A DNA stretch of 64,000 nucleotides from Hymenobacter sp. YIM 151858-1. Lineage in GTDB: Bacteria > Bacteroidota > Bacteroidia > Cytophagales > Hymenobacteraceae. Of the stretch, positions 25,425 through 34,692 are shown piece after piece. A program made the position numbers and the translations under genes. Below the pieces are notes generated by a model that saw only the letters and a program-made list of their open reading frames with translations, searched no databases and was not told where the DNA came from. The stretch spans positions 992,001 to 1,056,000 of the forward strand of contig NZ_CP110136.1 of assembly GCF_025979705.1 (NCBI RefSeq), read 5' to 3'. Each line of letters opens with the position of its first letter. Position 1 is the first letter of the stretch.

Positions 25425-26531
25425 CTATACCAGCGCAAACTTTTTGCCTGGCAGCGCCCGCACCACGCCCCTGAACTCCAGCCCCAGCAGCAAGGTCGAG
25501 ACCTGGTTGATGGGCAGCTGTGCCTCCCAGCTCAGCTCATCGATTTGCCGCTCTTTGTGCGCTTGCAGGATTTGGACGAGCTTGAATTCATCGGCGCTGA
25601 AATCGGCGGGGTCGAGGGCCGGCACCGGGGGCGTGTGGTGCAGGGCGCCGTCCCAGTTGAGCACCTGCTCCACATCGGCCGGGCTGGTATAGATAACGGC
25701 CTGCTGGTTGCGGATAAGATGGTTACAGCCTTCGGAAACTGCCTGATCGAGGCGGCCGGGCACGGCCAGCACCTCGCGGTTGTACTCCAGCGCCAGCTCG
25801 GCCGTGATAAGCGCGCCGCCTTTGCGGGCGGCTTCTACTACTACGGTGCCGTCGGTGAGGCCGGCAATAATGCGGTTGCGGGCCGGAAAGTTGTATTTGT
25901 CGGGCTGGGTGCCGAAGGGAAACTCGGTGAGCAAGCCGCCCTGCTCCACCATTTTTTCGGCGGTGCGGCGGTGGGCGGCAGGATAGATAATGTCGAGCCC
26001 CGTGGCCATTACGCCGATGGTGGGCAAACCCTCCTGCAAAGCCGCCCGGTGCGCAATAATGTCGATGCCGTATGCCAGGCCACTCACAATCAGCGGCTGA
26101 TAACCGGCCACGCCCCGAACAAGCTTTTCGGTTTGCTCGCGTCCGTAGTCAGTAGCTTGGCGGGTGCCCACCACGGCTAAGGAGCGGGGGTGGTTGAGGT
26201 CGGCGGTGCCTAGGTAGTAGAGCAGCACGGGGGCATCGGGCACCGGGCGCAGGCGGGTGGGGTAGTTGGGGCGGGTGTAGTACAGCAGCTGCACGCCGTC
26301 CTTTTCGGCCCGACGCAGGATTTGTTCGGCTTTACCCAGGGCCGCCGCGTTGTTGCGCAGGGCAGTTACCGTGCCGGGGCCCACGCCCGGTATTTTAAGC
26401 AACTTAGCCTGTGGGGCTTGCAGCACTGCCTCGGCCGAGCCGCAGTAGCTAATAAGGTTGCGGGTAATCAAGGGGCCGATGCCCGGCAGCAGAGTAAGAG
26501 CAACTTCGGATAGGAGTGAAGTATCGGGCAC
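25425..26531 (-). CDS. dprA: DNA-processing protein DprA
   Basis: The 368-residue protein has an N-terminal helix-hairpin-helix-like region (LTLLPGIGPLITRNLISYCG, then KIPGVGPGTVTAL). The Rossmann-fold DprA core follows (LAVVGTRQATDYGREQTEKL, SGLAYGIDIIAHRAAL, GVMATGLDIIYPAAHR, FPARNRIIAGLTDGTVVVEA). A winged-helix C-terminus ends near LEFRGVVRALPGKKFALV. DprA binds single-stranded DNA that enters during natural transformation and loads RecA. Length and domain order match the long form of the family. It is the first gene of a two-gene unit with the PabC-like gene. Confidence 0.93.
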   Translation of the reverse strand: MPDTSLLSEVALTLLPGIGPLITRNLISYCGSAEAVLQAPQAKLLKIPGVGPGTVTALRNNAAALGKAEQILRRAEKDGVQLLYYTRPNYPTRLRPVPDAPVLLYYLGTADLNHPRSLAVVGTRQATDYGREQTEKLVRGVAGYQPLIVSGLAYGIDIIAHRAALQEGLPTIGVMATGLDIIYPAAHRRTAEKMVEQGGLLTEFPFGTQPDKYNFPARNRIIAGLTDGTVVVEAARKGGALITAELALEYNREVLAVPGRLDQAVSEGCNHLIRNQQAVIYTSPADVEQVLNWDGALHHTPPVPALDPADFSADEFKLVQILQAHKERQIDELSWEAQLPINQVSTLLLGLEFRGVVRALPGKKFALV

Positions 26532-26667
26532 GCTGGCTGATTAAATGACTGGTGGATGGGCCGCAGGCCCACCCAGGCGCTGCGGATGCGCACGTTGTGG
26601 ATGAGGTGTAAATACTGCTTATCAGCTAAAAAAGATGCCCAAGCCGGGCAAGCGGGGCCAATAGTAA

Positions 26668-27030
26668 CTACCCGTTGGGCTGCTTGCCCGCCGCGTCCAG
26701 CTCCTTGCGCAGGCTTACCAGAAAGCTCCGCACCTTTTCGAGGGAATGAATCACGTCCACGCGCTCTTTCAGCTGCGGGCCGCGCTGCTTCATAATCTCG
26801 CGGGCGCCGGGGATGGTGTAGCCGCGCTCCTTTACGAGGTGGTAAATGGTCCGAAAAATCTCGATATCCTGCGGCGAGTACAGGCGGTTGCCCTTCTTGC
26901 TTTTGCGGGGTTTCAGGTCGTCAAACTCGGTTTCCCAGAAGCGAATCAGCGACGGGGCCACGTCGAACTGCGCCGCCACCTCGCCAATGGTGTAGTACTG
27001 CTTCTCGATGTCGCGCTCTTTGTAGGGCAT
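26668..27030 (-). CDS. MerR-family transcriptional regulator
   Basis: The 120-residue protein starts MPYKERDIEKQYYTIGEVAA. The winged-helix recognition part (VAPSLIRFWETEFDDLKPRK, then NRLYSPQDIEIFRTIYHLVK) is typical of MerR. A helical tail follows (HSLEKVRSFLVSLRKELDA). There is no cysteine-rich effector domain, so it belongs to the short Bacteroidota MerR group without an obvious metal sensor. I chose the ATG at 27030 from its fit to the family. It is divergent from alaS, with 268 bases between the two starts. Confidence 0.88.
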   Translation of the reverse strand: MPYKERDIEKQYYTIGEVAAQFDVAPSLIRFWETEFDDLKPRKSKKGNRLYSPQDIEIFRTIYHLVKERGYTIPGAREIMKQRGPQLKERVDVIHSLEKVRSFLVSLRKELDAAGKQPNG

Positions 27031-27124
27031 ATGGGTAAAAGCGGGAACTGGCCCGCCCGGTATGTAGGAGTGAATTGGGTGCGAAACACCCAACGCAAGG
27101 CGGGCAAGCGTCCAGGCCCTACGA

Positions 27125-27150
27125 TTTACGAACCTAACTGGCTACTTTTG
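27125..27150 (+). promoter_or_regulatory. candidate alaS promoter with TACTTTTG
   Basis: TACTTTTG at 27143-27150 matches the -7 consensus. The -33 TTG is weak (TTTACG near 27125). The leader would be about 142 bases and holds an inverted repeat of the -7 region (27141-27155 with 27189-27201). Confidence 0.45.
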
Positions 27151-27298
27151 CCGGAAGGCCCCTCCGTTGATCTGCGAAGACGACGGAAGCCGAAAAGTAG
27201 CCAAAAACCCGGCCGTTGCCAATTCTGAGGTCAGCAGCCTAGGCTCAGCAACGAAACCCCACATCACAACGCGAATCAGCATCGCGCTTTAGCCGCCC

Positions 27299-29947
27299 AT
27301 GTCGCTTCCATCAGCCAACCAAGTTCGTCAGCAGTTCCTCGACTTCTTCGCCTCCAAAGGTCACCACATCGTGCCCTCGGCGCCCATCGTGGTGAAGGAC
27401 GACCCCACGCTGATGTTTATCAACTCGGGCATGGCCCCGTTCAAGGATTACTTCCTGGGCAACAAGCCAGCGCCTTATGCCCGCATTGCCGATACCCAGA
27501 AGTGCCTGCGCGTGAGCGGCAAGCACAACGACCTGGAAGAAGTAGGCTACGACACCTACCACCACACCATGTTCGAGATGCTGGGCAACTGGTCGTTTGG
27601 CGACTACTTCAAGAAAGAAGCCATTGCCTGGGCCTGGGAGCTGCTAACGGAGGTATACAAGCTGCCGAAAGACCGCCTGTACGTTACCTACTTTGAGGGC
27701 GACAAAGGCGACAACCTAGGGGCCGACACCGAGACCCAGGGCCTCTGGCGCCAGTACACCTCGGAGGACCGCATTTTGCCCGGCAACAAGAAGGATAACT
27801 TCTGGGAAATGGGCGACACCGGCCCCTGCGGCCCCTGCACCGAAATCCACATCGACCTGCGCGACGAGGCCGAAGTGGCCCAGAAAAGCGGCGCCGAGCT
27901 GGTGAATGCCGACCACCCGCAGGTGGTGGAAATCTGGAACAACGTGTTCATGGAGTTCCAGCGCAAAGCCGATGGCTCGCTCGAGAAGCTACCTGCTCAG
28001 CACGTGGATACCGGAATGGGCTTCGAGCGCCTGATGATGGCCGTGTCGGGCGTGAAGTCGAACTACGACACCGACGTGTTCCAGCCGCTGATTCAGTTCA
28101 TCGCCTCGGAAGCCAACGTGAAGTACACCGGCGCGATGGAGCCAACCGACATTGCCATCCGGGTAATTGCCGACCACATCCGCACCATTTCATTTGCTAT
28201 TTCCGACGGGCAGCTGCCCTCCAACGTGAAGGCCGGCTACGTTATCCGCCGCATTCTGCGACGGGCTGTGCGCTACGCTTTTACGTTCCTCAACTTCAAG
28301 CAACCCTTCCTGTACAAAGTGGTGCCCGTGCTGGCCGACCACATGCGCTCGATCTTCCCCGAGCTGAAGCAGCAGCAGCAGTTTGTGCAGCGCGTGATTG
28401 AGGAGGAGGAAATTGCCTTCCTGAAGACCTTAGAGAACGGCCTGCGCCGCCTCGATGCCTTGGAGGAATCGTTCCGGCAGCAGGGCAACCTCATCGACGG
28501 CAAGACGGCGTTTGAGCTGTACGACACCTTCGGTTTCCCGCTCGACCTTACGGCACTCATCGCCCGCGAGAAAAATCTGACCATCGACGAGAAAGGCTTT
28601 GCCGTGGAGATGGAGCAGCAGAAAAACCGGTCGCGCCGCGCCGCCGAGCAGGAGCAGAGCGACTGGGTAATTGTGCACCCCTCGGAGGAGCAGCCGCGCT
28701 TTGTGGGCTACGATGCCATTACGGCCGAAGCCCGCATTTTGCGCTACCGCCAGGTTACGCAGAAAGGCAAAACCGAGTACCACGTGGTGCTCGACCAAAC
28801 GCCGTTCTACGCCGAGTCGGGTGGACAGGTGGGCGACACAGGCTACCTCGAGACCCCGCTTTCGAAGGTGCGCGTGATTGACACCCGCAAGGAAAACGAC
28901 CTCATCGTGCACACCGTGCTCGATTTGCCGCAGGACCTGGAAGCGCCCGTGGAAGCCAAAGTTGACGAGGCCCGCCGCCAGCTGATCCGCAAAAACCACT
29001 CGGCTACTCACCTCATGCACGCGGCCCTGCGCCACGTGCTGGGTGACCACGTGGCGCAGCGCGGCTCGCTGGTAAACGACAAGCTGCTGCGCTTCGACTT
29101 CTCGCACTTCTCCAAAGTAACCGACGACCAACTGCGCGAGGTGGAGCACATTGTAAACCAACGCATTCGCCAGCAAATCCAGCTGGGCGAGGAGCGCAAC
29201 GTGCCCATCGACGAAGCCCGTTCGCGCGGCGCCATGGCCTTGTTCGGCGAGAAGTACGGCGACAGCGTGCGTGTTATCACCTTCGATCCGGAGTACTCCG
29301 TGGAACTCTGCGGCGGCATCCACGTGCCGAACACCGGCGAAATCGGCTTCTTCAAAATTACCTCGGAGTCGGCCGTGGGGGCCGGCGTGCGCCGCGTGGA
29401 GGCCGTAACGGCCGACCTGGCCGAGCGCTACGTGGAGGAGCAGATGGACCTGCTGGCTCAGGTGCGCGAAGCCCTAGGCAACCCGCAGCACCTCATCCCG
29501 AGCATCCAGAAGCTATCGGAGGAAGTAGCCACCCTGCGCAAGCAGCTGGAGCAGGCCGAAGTGCAGCAATTGGGGCAGCTGAAAGACCAGCTGGCCGGGC
29601 AGGTGAAAGCCCTAGGTGGCGTCAACTTCCTGGCGGCCAAGGTGCCCGCTCGCTCGGCCGATGCCGTGAAGAAGCTGGCCTACGACCTGCGCCAGGTGGT
29701 GCCGAATTTGGTGCTGGTGCTAGGTGCCGAAATCGAAGGCAAGCCGCAGTTGGCCGTAATGCTCGACGACGAGCTGGCCAAAGGCGGTAAGCTGAACGCC
29801 TCGCACTTGGTGCGCGAGCTGGCCAAGGATATTCAGGGCGGCGGCGGCGGTCAGCCGTTCTTCGCTACGGCCGGCGGCAAAAATGCGGCTGGGCTGGATG
29901 CTGCCATCGGCAAAGCCGAAACGCTGGTGGCCGGCTTGCTGGGCTAG
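27299..29947 (+). CDS. alaS: alanyl-tRNA synthetase
   Basis: The 882-residue protein has all AlaRS domains. The class II catalytic core comes first (SLPSANQVRQQFLDFFASKG, then DTYHHTMFEMLGNWSFGDYF and NVFMEFQRKADGS). The tRNA-recognition domain follows. The editing domain has metal ligands (NHSATHLMHAALRHVLGDHV and VELCGGIHVPNTGEIG). The C-terminal DHHA1-like domain ends in GGGGGQPFFATAGGKNAAGL. It charges tRNA-Ala and proofreads mischarged Ser and Gly. The length is normal (875-890). It is transcribed alone, divergently from the MerR gene. Confidence 0.98.
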   Translation: MSLPSANQVRQQFLDFFASKGHHIVPSAPIVVKDDPTLMFINSGMAPFKDYFLGNKPAPYARIADTQKCLRVSGKHNDLEEVGYDTYHHTMFEMLGNWSFGDYFKKEAIAWAWELLTEVYKLPKDRLYVTYFEGDKGDNLGADTETQGLWRQYTSEDRILPGNKKDNFWEMGDTGPCGPCTEIHIDLRDEAEVAQKSGAELVNADHPQVVEIWNNVFMEFQRKADGSLEKLPAQHVDTGMGFERLMMAVSGVKSNYDTDVFQPLIQFIASEANVKYTGAMEPTDIAIRVIADHIRTISFAISDGQLPSNVKAGYVIRRILRRAVRYAFTFLNFKQPFLYKVVPVLADHMRSIFPELKQQQQFVQRVIEEEEIAFLKTLENGLRRLDALEESFRQQGNLIDGKTAFELYDTFGFPLDLTALIAREKNLTIDEKGFAVEMEQQKNRSRRAAEQEQSDWVIVHPSEEQPRFVGYDAITAEARILRYRQVTQKGKTEYHVVLDQTPFYAESGGQVGDTGYLETPLSKVRVIDTRKENDLIVHTVLDLPQDLEAPVEAKVDEARRQLIRKNHSATHLMHAALRHVLGDHVAQRGSLVNDKLLRFDFSHFSKVTDDQLREVEHIVNQRIRQQIQLGEERNVPIDEARSRGAMALFGEKYGDSVRVITFDPEYSVELCGGIHVPNTGEIGFFKITSESAVGAGVRRVEAVTADLAERYVEEQMDLLAQVREALGNPQHLIPSIQKLSEEVATLRKQLEQAEVQQLGQLKDQLAGQVKALGGVNFLAAKVPARSADAVKKLAYDLRQVVPNLVLVLGAEIEGKPQLAVMLDDELAKGGKLNASHLVRELAKDIQGGGGGQPFFATAGGKNAAGLDAAIGKAETLVAGLLG

Positions 29948-29967
29948 GCAGCTTTTGGGCGACATTT

Positions 29968-30049
29968 GAACGTCCTGCTGAGCTTGTCGAAGCATCTCTA
30001 CCGAACAACGGAGCGGTAGAGATGCGTCGACAAGCGCAGCAGGACGTTC
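29968..30049. repeat. dispersed palindromic repeat downstream of alaS
   Basis: Two arms of 36 bases (starting GAACGTCCTGCTGAGCTTGT) are inverted copies with three mismatches and a short loop. The element begins 21 bases after the alaS stop and may also act as its terminator. Modules AGGACGTT, CTTGTCGA and AGCATCTCTACC recur in the repeat at 59818-59990. Confidence 0.75.
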
Positions 30050-30165
30050 ATTTTGCTTTAAAGCCCACCCACTATCGCCCTAGGTGCTCTACGGCGGCGT
30101 TATCTTTACCAGTGGTCTGTGCGGCTCATCCCTTTGTTGGCCGTTATTCAACCGCTTTTTATCCA

Positions 30166-30921
30166 ATGAAATTATTGATTGGCGCCGCTGGGCTGTGGCT
30201 TAGTACTGGCCTGGCCGCCCACGCGCAGCAGCCCGCCCTGGAGCGTATTTTTTACCTGAACTACTGGCAGCAGGAGGCCCCGGCCAGCGCCGACATGGCC
30301 AGCCGGGTGGTGCGCTACCGCACGGCCGCTGGCGCCCAGCTCGATAGCGTGTTCCACTACAACTCGGGCAAGCTGCAGCGCACCGTGCTTACCACCGTGC
30401 TGCCCACCGGCGACACCGCGGCCGTAATTGATCAATGGCGCGCCAACGGCCACCGTTACCTGCATTTCGAGCACCTCAACCAAAAAGGCCACGGCGAAAA
30501 CCGGCAATACAACCTCGCCGGACAGCTCACGCGCCGCACCACCTTCGAGCGCGGCCAAAAACTAGCGGAAACCTGCTACGATGCCGCCGGGGCCGCGGTG
30601 CCGTGCCAGGGGGATGGTTATTCGGCGCGTATGCCCGAGTACCCGGGCGGCACCGACGCCATGTTTCGGCTGCTGGCCCGCAACATAAAGTATCCCAAAG
30701 ATGCCCTGAAGCGCCGCACCCAGGGCAAAGTACTGGTGGCGTTTGTGGTAGATGCCGAAGGCCAGGTGCGCGACGTGCACGTAACGCAAGGCCTTATGCC
30801 CTCGCTCGATGCCGAAGCCGTGCGCGTGCTGCAACTTCTGGAGCGCTGGCAGCCCGCCTTGCAGATGGACGAACCCGTACCCGTAACCTATACCGTGCCG
30901 GTAACTTTCACCATCAGGTAG
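30166..30921 (+). CDS. exported TonB-C domain protein
   Basis: The 251-residue protein starts MKLLIGAAGLWLSTGLAAHA, a signal peptide rather than the usual uncleaved anchor of TonB. The middle part (QLDSVFHYNSGKLQRTVLTT, then QYNLAGQLTRRTTFERGQKL) looks like toxin-antitoxin-type MORN repeats, as in many Bacteroidota proteins. The end is a TonB C-terminal domain (MPEYPGGTDAMFRLLARNIK, then GKVLVAFVVDAEGQVRDVHV). It may bind outer-membrane receptors in the periplasm but cannot transduce energy alone. I chose the ATG at 30166 for the signal peptide; the longer frame from 30022 would run into the repeat. Confidence 0.82.
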   Translation: MKLLIGAAGLWLSTGLAAHAQQPALERIFYLNYWQQEAPASADMASRVVRYRTAAGAQLDSVFHYNSGKLQRTVLTTVLPTGDTAAVIDQWRANGHRYLHFEHLNQKGHGENRQYNLAGQLTRRTTFERGQKLAETCYDAAGAAVPCQGDGYSARMPEYPGGTDAMFRLLARNIKYPKDALKRRTQGKVLVAFVVDAEGQVRDVHVTQGLMPSLDAEAVRVLQLLERWQPALQMDEPVPVTYTVPVTFTIR

Positions 30922-30975
30922 GCCGGGCCTACGGGGGTGTAAACCTAGTAGTGACTGGGTTGGGTAAAAATTCTA

Positions 30976-31016
30976 AACCCTTTGGAAATCACTTGGCTGC
31001 GCTTTCCAAAGGGGCT
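30976..31016. terminator. hairpin between convergent genes
   Basis: A stem of CCCTTTGGAAA and TTTCCAAAGGG with a 14-base loop lies between the TonB-like gene and the convergent membrane protein gene. There is no long T-tract, so the role as a terminator is tentative. Confidence 0.4.
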
Positions 31017-31042
31017 AGGTACTCCGGGGGTAAGGCGCATGG

Positions 31043-32479
31043 CTACTGGTGCACGTACAGGCTGCGCCACTGCGTTTGGTACACGCGTTTGTATGGCCCC
31101 ATGCGCGCCGGTGTGCTAGGCGGAACGTGGTAAATCTGGTTCCACTGGCGGTGGTCGCAGATGATGTAATGCACGGAGTCGCGGGCTGCCTGAGCGAAGA
31201 ACTCGGCTACGGGCGGCGGGTTGCCAGGGGCAATCAGCTGATAGTAGGTGAGCGAGCGAATGGAGTAGTTTGGCATCTGGCCAAAGAAAAAGTCGAGCGG
31301 GGCAATGACTTTAGCGCCACGCTGGGGCATTAGGGCCGCCAGCCGGGCGTTTTCGGCCATGATGTAGGGCTCCGATCGGTTTAGCTGAACCAGGTAAAGC
31401 GTGCGGGCTACCCCGCCCAGGGGGTACAAAGCAATGGCCACCATAATGGCGTTGCGCTGCCAACGAAGCAGGGCCGGCCGGGCGCTGAAGAGCTCCTCCA
31501 CGGCCACCAGCATCAGAAACGGCGCAAACAGCAGGTAATAGTACGTGCTGGTGCCTTTGGTGAGCAGCCAGAATATGCCCACCAGCAGCAGCAGGTACTG
31601 CATGCTAGGGGTGAGGATAGCCCGCCGGGTGGCGGGCCGGGCCAGCAGTACACCTATCACGACCAGGAAGAACACCGTAAGCGGCAGCTCGCCGTCGCTG
31701 TGAAAGAAGATGCGGTCGAACTTCGACATGACCCGCAGCTTGGCTGCCCAGTTGAAATTGGAGCTGGCGGCGTGGTCGTTCCTGAATTGAAAAAGCAGAC
31801 GGTCGAGCTGGTTGTCCCACAGGGCATCGGCCAGGTAAAGACCTAGGGTGGCGCCGCCCACCAGGCCAAACAGCACGGCGTGGCTCCAGCGGCGCTGCAC
31901 CAACAGCCACAGCCCGCCCGCTGCTAAGTAGATAACGCCGTTGAGGTGCGTGAGGCCGGCCAGGCCGGCGAGCATTCCGGCAGCGGCCGCATTTTTGGCC
32001 GAAACGGAGGCGCGGCGGAGCAGGGCAAACGAAGCTAATCCGCTGGCCACGGTCATGGTTTCGGGGCGGTTGTCGACGCCGTAGAGCCAGAGGCAGCCGC
32101 AGCCCACGTACAGCAGGGCCACCAGCCACTGTTGCTCGGGCTGCCGCCGGAAATAGCGCAGCAACAGTACCAGCCCCACTACTGAAAACAGAATCGGAAT
32201 AGTGCGGGCCGCCCAAATATGGCAGCCGAGCACGTACAGCACCGGCGCCTGGATGTACACAAACGCTTTATGGAACACGTACAGCCGCTCGTGCCAGAAA
32301 TTGTAGCCCCGAAACAGCTCGGAGCGCACAATACCTTCCTTCAGCAGCCAATAGGATTGTTCGGTGCACCAGGCGTCATCGAAGCGGGCAATCCGGTGAT
32401 ACAGCGTGGCAGCAAACAGGGCGAGCAGTAAAACAACGCCACCGAGATAATACTTCCGGGCGAAGAAATCCGACTTCAT
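31043..32479 (-). CDS. glycosyltransferase-like (GT39/ArnT-type) membrane protein
   Basis: The 478-residue protein starts MKSDFFARKYYLGGVVLLLA and has about ten hydrophobic segments. The segment TLYHRIARFDDAWCTEQSYW places an acidic DD pair after the first membrane helix, as in GT-C (GT39/ArnT-type) glycosyltransferases that use lipid-phosphate sugars. LTHLNGVIYLAAGGLWLLVQ and KGTSTYYYLLFAPFLML are membrane helices. A soluble C-terminal part follows (LAPLDFFFGQMPNYSIRSL-like). It could transfer sugar to a lipid or protein at the periplasmic side of the inner membrane. The ATG at 32479 was chosen because upstream residues of the longer frame are not membrane-like. Acceptor unknown. Confidence 0.75.
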   Translation of the reverse strand: MKSDFFARKYYLGGVVLLLALFAATLYHRIARFDDAWCTEQSYWLLKEGIVRSELFRGYNFWHERLYVFHKAFVYIQAPVLYVLGCHIWAARTIPILFSVVGLVLLLRYFRRQPEQQWLVALLYVGCGCLWLYGVDNRPETMTVASGLASFALLRRASVSAKNAAAAGMLAGLAGLTHLNGVIYLAAGGLWLLVQRRWSHAVLFGLVGGATLGLYLADALWDNQLDRLLFQFRNDHAASSNFNWAAKLRVMSKFDRIFFHSDGELPLTVFFLVVIGVLLARPATRRAILTPSMQYLLLLVGIFWLLTKGTSTYYYLLFAPFLMLVAVEELFSARPALLRWQRNAIMVAIALYPLGGVARTLYLVQLNRSEPYIMAENARLAALMPQRGAKVIAPLDFFFGQMPNYSIRSLTYYQLIAPGNPPPVAEFFAQAARDSVHYIICDHRQWNQIYHVPPSTPARMGPYKRVYQTQWRSLYVHQ

Positions 32480-33094
32480 ATAAAACAAGCAATAGCAACG
32501 ACTGAGTGAAGAGCCGGCAGTACGGCCGCCGCCAATTGGCGCTAAATACCCTGCCCGGCCTCGGGTACCTGGGAACCCGGTTTCAGCCGGGCGCAAGTTA
32601 GTACTTCCGTGGCTAGGCCCCGGCGGCGAAATTGCCCTTGGTTGTTACAGTGCAGGCTTTAGCGCAGGAATCGGTTTGGCCAACCAATGCGGGATATGGC
32701 CCTCAGCGCCCATACCGCTGCCTGCATGCGTTGGTGCCTGCTCTGCCTCAATGAGCCTGCCTTACAGCAGCTGATGCCTTGGCTGGCCGGCGCTGGTTTG
32801 TGCGTGGGCATTTTTAGTGGGCCGGTATGCCGTATGCTTCGCTGTCTGAAGCTATTGCCCCGGGGCTTGGGCGCCAAAAGGCAGCTAAGCGGCAGCGTGC
32901 CGGGGCGCATTGGCAAACCGGGTAGCGGTAAGGACGTGTAGCCGGGCTGCGGCCGCGGCGGCGGCTTTCGCGCATGTTGCTGGCAAAACCCACAAAAAGC
33001 CACTCGGCTTCGTACTTTTGCCACCCACCCTGTTCGCCCACGGGGCCAACCACGGCCGCAGCGACCTAGGGCAATCAGCGGTAACCTGCGATTC
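32480..33094. other. 615-base gap before gatB, no credible gene
   Basis: Short open frames here (for example 32687-32941) have no start support and no similarity I recognise. A TACTTTTG element at 33013-33020 lies 74 bases before gatB. Otherwise I see nothing in it. Confidence 0.5.
33013..33020 (+). promoter_or_regulatory. candidate -7 element (TACTTTTG) of gatB
   Basis: The sequence TACTTTTG matches the Bacteroidota -7 consensus and lies 74 bases before the gatB ATG. No matching -33 element was found. Confidence 0.4.
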
Positions 33095-34555
33095 ATGGAC
33101 GAAAACATCAAAGCAAAATACCAGCCTGTTATCGGTCTGGAAGTGCACGCGCAGCTGCTCACGCGCAGCAAAATGTACTCGGCCGATGAGAACGAGTACG
33201 GCGCTATGCCCAACTCCAACCTGTCGGTAATTACCCTAGGGCACCCCGGCACGCTGCCGCGCGTAAACCGCACGGCCATCGAGTACGCCATTAAAATGGG
33301 CCTGGCTACGAACTGCCACATCACGCGCGACAACCTGTTTGCGCGCAAAAACTATTTCTACCCCGACCTACCCAAGGGCTACCAGATTACCCAGGACAAA
33401 ACCCCGCTCTGTACCAAGGGCCACGTGGAAATCCGGCTGGCCGATGGCTCGACCAAGCAAATCGGCATTACGCGCATTCACATGGAGGAAGACGCGGGCA
33501 AATCGATGCACCTGGCGGGCGAGGTAGAAACGCTGGTGGATTTGAACCGCGCCGGCGTGCCGCTGATCGAAATCGTGTCGGAGCCCGACATCCGGAACGC
33601 CGACGAAGCCTACGCGTACCTCACCGAAATCAAGAAGCTGGTGCAGTACCTGGGTATCTGCGACGGCAACATGGAGGAAGGCTCCTTGCGCTGCGACGCC
33701 AACATTTCGGTGATGCTGCGCGGCGCCGAGAAGTTCGGCACCAAGGTGGAGGTGAAGAACATGAACTCCTTCCGCAACGTGCAGCGGGCCATCGAGTACG
33801 AAATCGAGCGGCAGATTGAGCTGCTTGAGGCCGGCGAGGAAGTGGACAGCCAGACGCGGGGCTTCGACGCCACCACCGGCACCACGCAGGCCCAGCGCAG
33901 CAAGGAGACGATGAACGACTACCGGTACTTCCCGGAGCCCGACTTGCCGCCGGTTATCATCGACGACGCCTGGCTGCACCGCGTGCAGGCCGAGTTGCCG
34001 GCTTTGCCGCAGCAGCTCTACGCCCGCTTTACGGGCGAGCTGAGCCTGTCGGACTACGATGCCAACGTGCTGACGGCCGAGAAGGACATTGCCCTGTTCT
34101 TCGACGAGCTTACGCGCCGGACCACCAACGCCAAAGCCGCCGCCAACTGGATGCAGGGCCCCGTGAAGTCGTTCCTGAACGAGCGCGCCCTGACCATGAG
34201 CGACTTCCCGCTTACGGCCCAGCACCTCGCCGACATTATCGGCCTGATCGACGAAGGCAAGGTAAACCACTCGGTGGCCTCGAAGCAGCTGTTCCCGCAC
34301 CTGCTCGAAAACCCCAAGCAGTCGGCCGCCGAAGCCGCCGACGCCCTAGGTCTGTTGCAGCAGTCGGATGCCTCGGAGCTGGAAGCCATGGTGCAGCAGG
34401 TGCTCGACGCCAACCCCGCGAAGGTGGCCGAGTACCGCGCCGGCAAAAAGTCGCTGGTGGGCATGTTTATGGGCGAGCTGATGAAGCTGACCAAAGGCAA
34501 AGCCGACCCCAAGCTCTCGAACCAATTGCTGCGCGATAAGCTGGAGCAGGCGTAG
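33095..34555 (+). CDS. gatB: aspartyl/glutamyl-tRNA amidotransferase subunit B
   Basis: The 486-residue protein starts MDENIKAKYQPVIGLEVHAQ, the GatB signature. Kinase-like residues and segments follow (HPGTLPRVNRTAIEYAIKMG, KNYFYPDLPKGYQITQ, RIHMEEDAGKSMHLA, NRAGVPLIEIVSEPDIR). The C-terminal YqeY-type tRNA-binding domain ends with LLRDKLEQA. With GatA and GatC it converts Glu-tRNA(Gln) and Asp-tRNA(Asn) by amidation. gatA and gatC are not in this window; scattered Gat genes are usual. Length and motifs are complete. It ends in a strong terminator. Confidence 0.97.
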   Translation: MDENIKAKYQPVIGLEVHAQLLTRSKMYSADENEYGAMPNSNLSVITLGHPGTLPRVNRTAIEYAIKMGLATNCHITRDNLFARKNYFYPDLPKGYQITQDKTPLCTKGHVEIRLADGSTKQIGITRIHMEEDAGKSMHLAGEVETLVDLNRAGVPLIEIVSEPDIRNADEAYAYLTEIKKLVQYLGICDGNMEEGSLRCDANISVMLRGAEKFGTKVEVKNMNSFRNVQRAIEYEIERQIELLEAGEEVDSQTRGFDATTGTTQAQRSKETMNDYRYFPEPDLPPVIIDDAWLHRVQAELPALPQQLYARFTGELSLSDYDANVLTAEKDIALFFDELTRRTTNAKAAANWMQGPVKSFLNERALTMSDFPLTAQHLADIIGLIDEGKVNHSVASKQLFPHLLENPKQSAAEAADALGLLQQSDASELEAMVQQVLDANPAKVAEYRAGKKSLVGMFMGELMKLTKGKADPKLSNQLLRDKLEQA

Positions 34556-34570
34556 GCACCACTGCCGCCA

Positions 34571-34616
34571 AACGCAAAACCCGCCGGGCACCTAGGTGCC
34601 CGGCGGGTTTTGCGTT
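34571..34616 (+). terminator. gatB terminator, 46-base perfect palindrome
   Basis: A perfect palindrome AACGCAAAACCCGCCGGGCA and its complement, with CCTAGG at the tip, followed by TTTAA. It begins 16 bases after the gatB stop. The centre is CACCTAGGTG. Confidence 0.85.
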
Positions 34617-34692
34617 TTAAATGCGCTATGTTGCTGCCGCGTCGGCGCCGGGTGGCGCGGCTCGTACTATCCACCATTATCGTATTGCTCTT

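Noticed and set aside
27151-27298. T-box or other riboswitch in the alaS leader
   Set aside because: No T-box sequence or known fold was seen, only an inverted repeat. T-boxes are also uncommon in Bacteroidota.
32687-32941. 84-codon plus-strand frame before gatB
   Set aside because: No signal, no recognised domain, and a random-looking composition in a gap. I could not support it.
33368-34300. 310-codon minus-strand frame opposite gatB
   Set aside because: gatB is certain, and this is a shadow frame.
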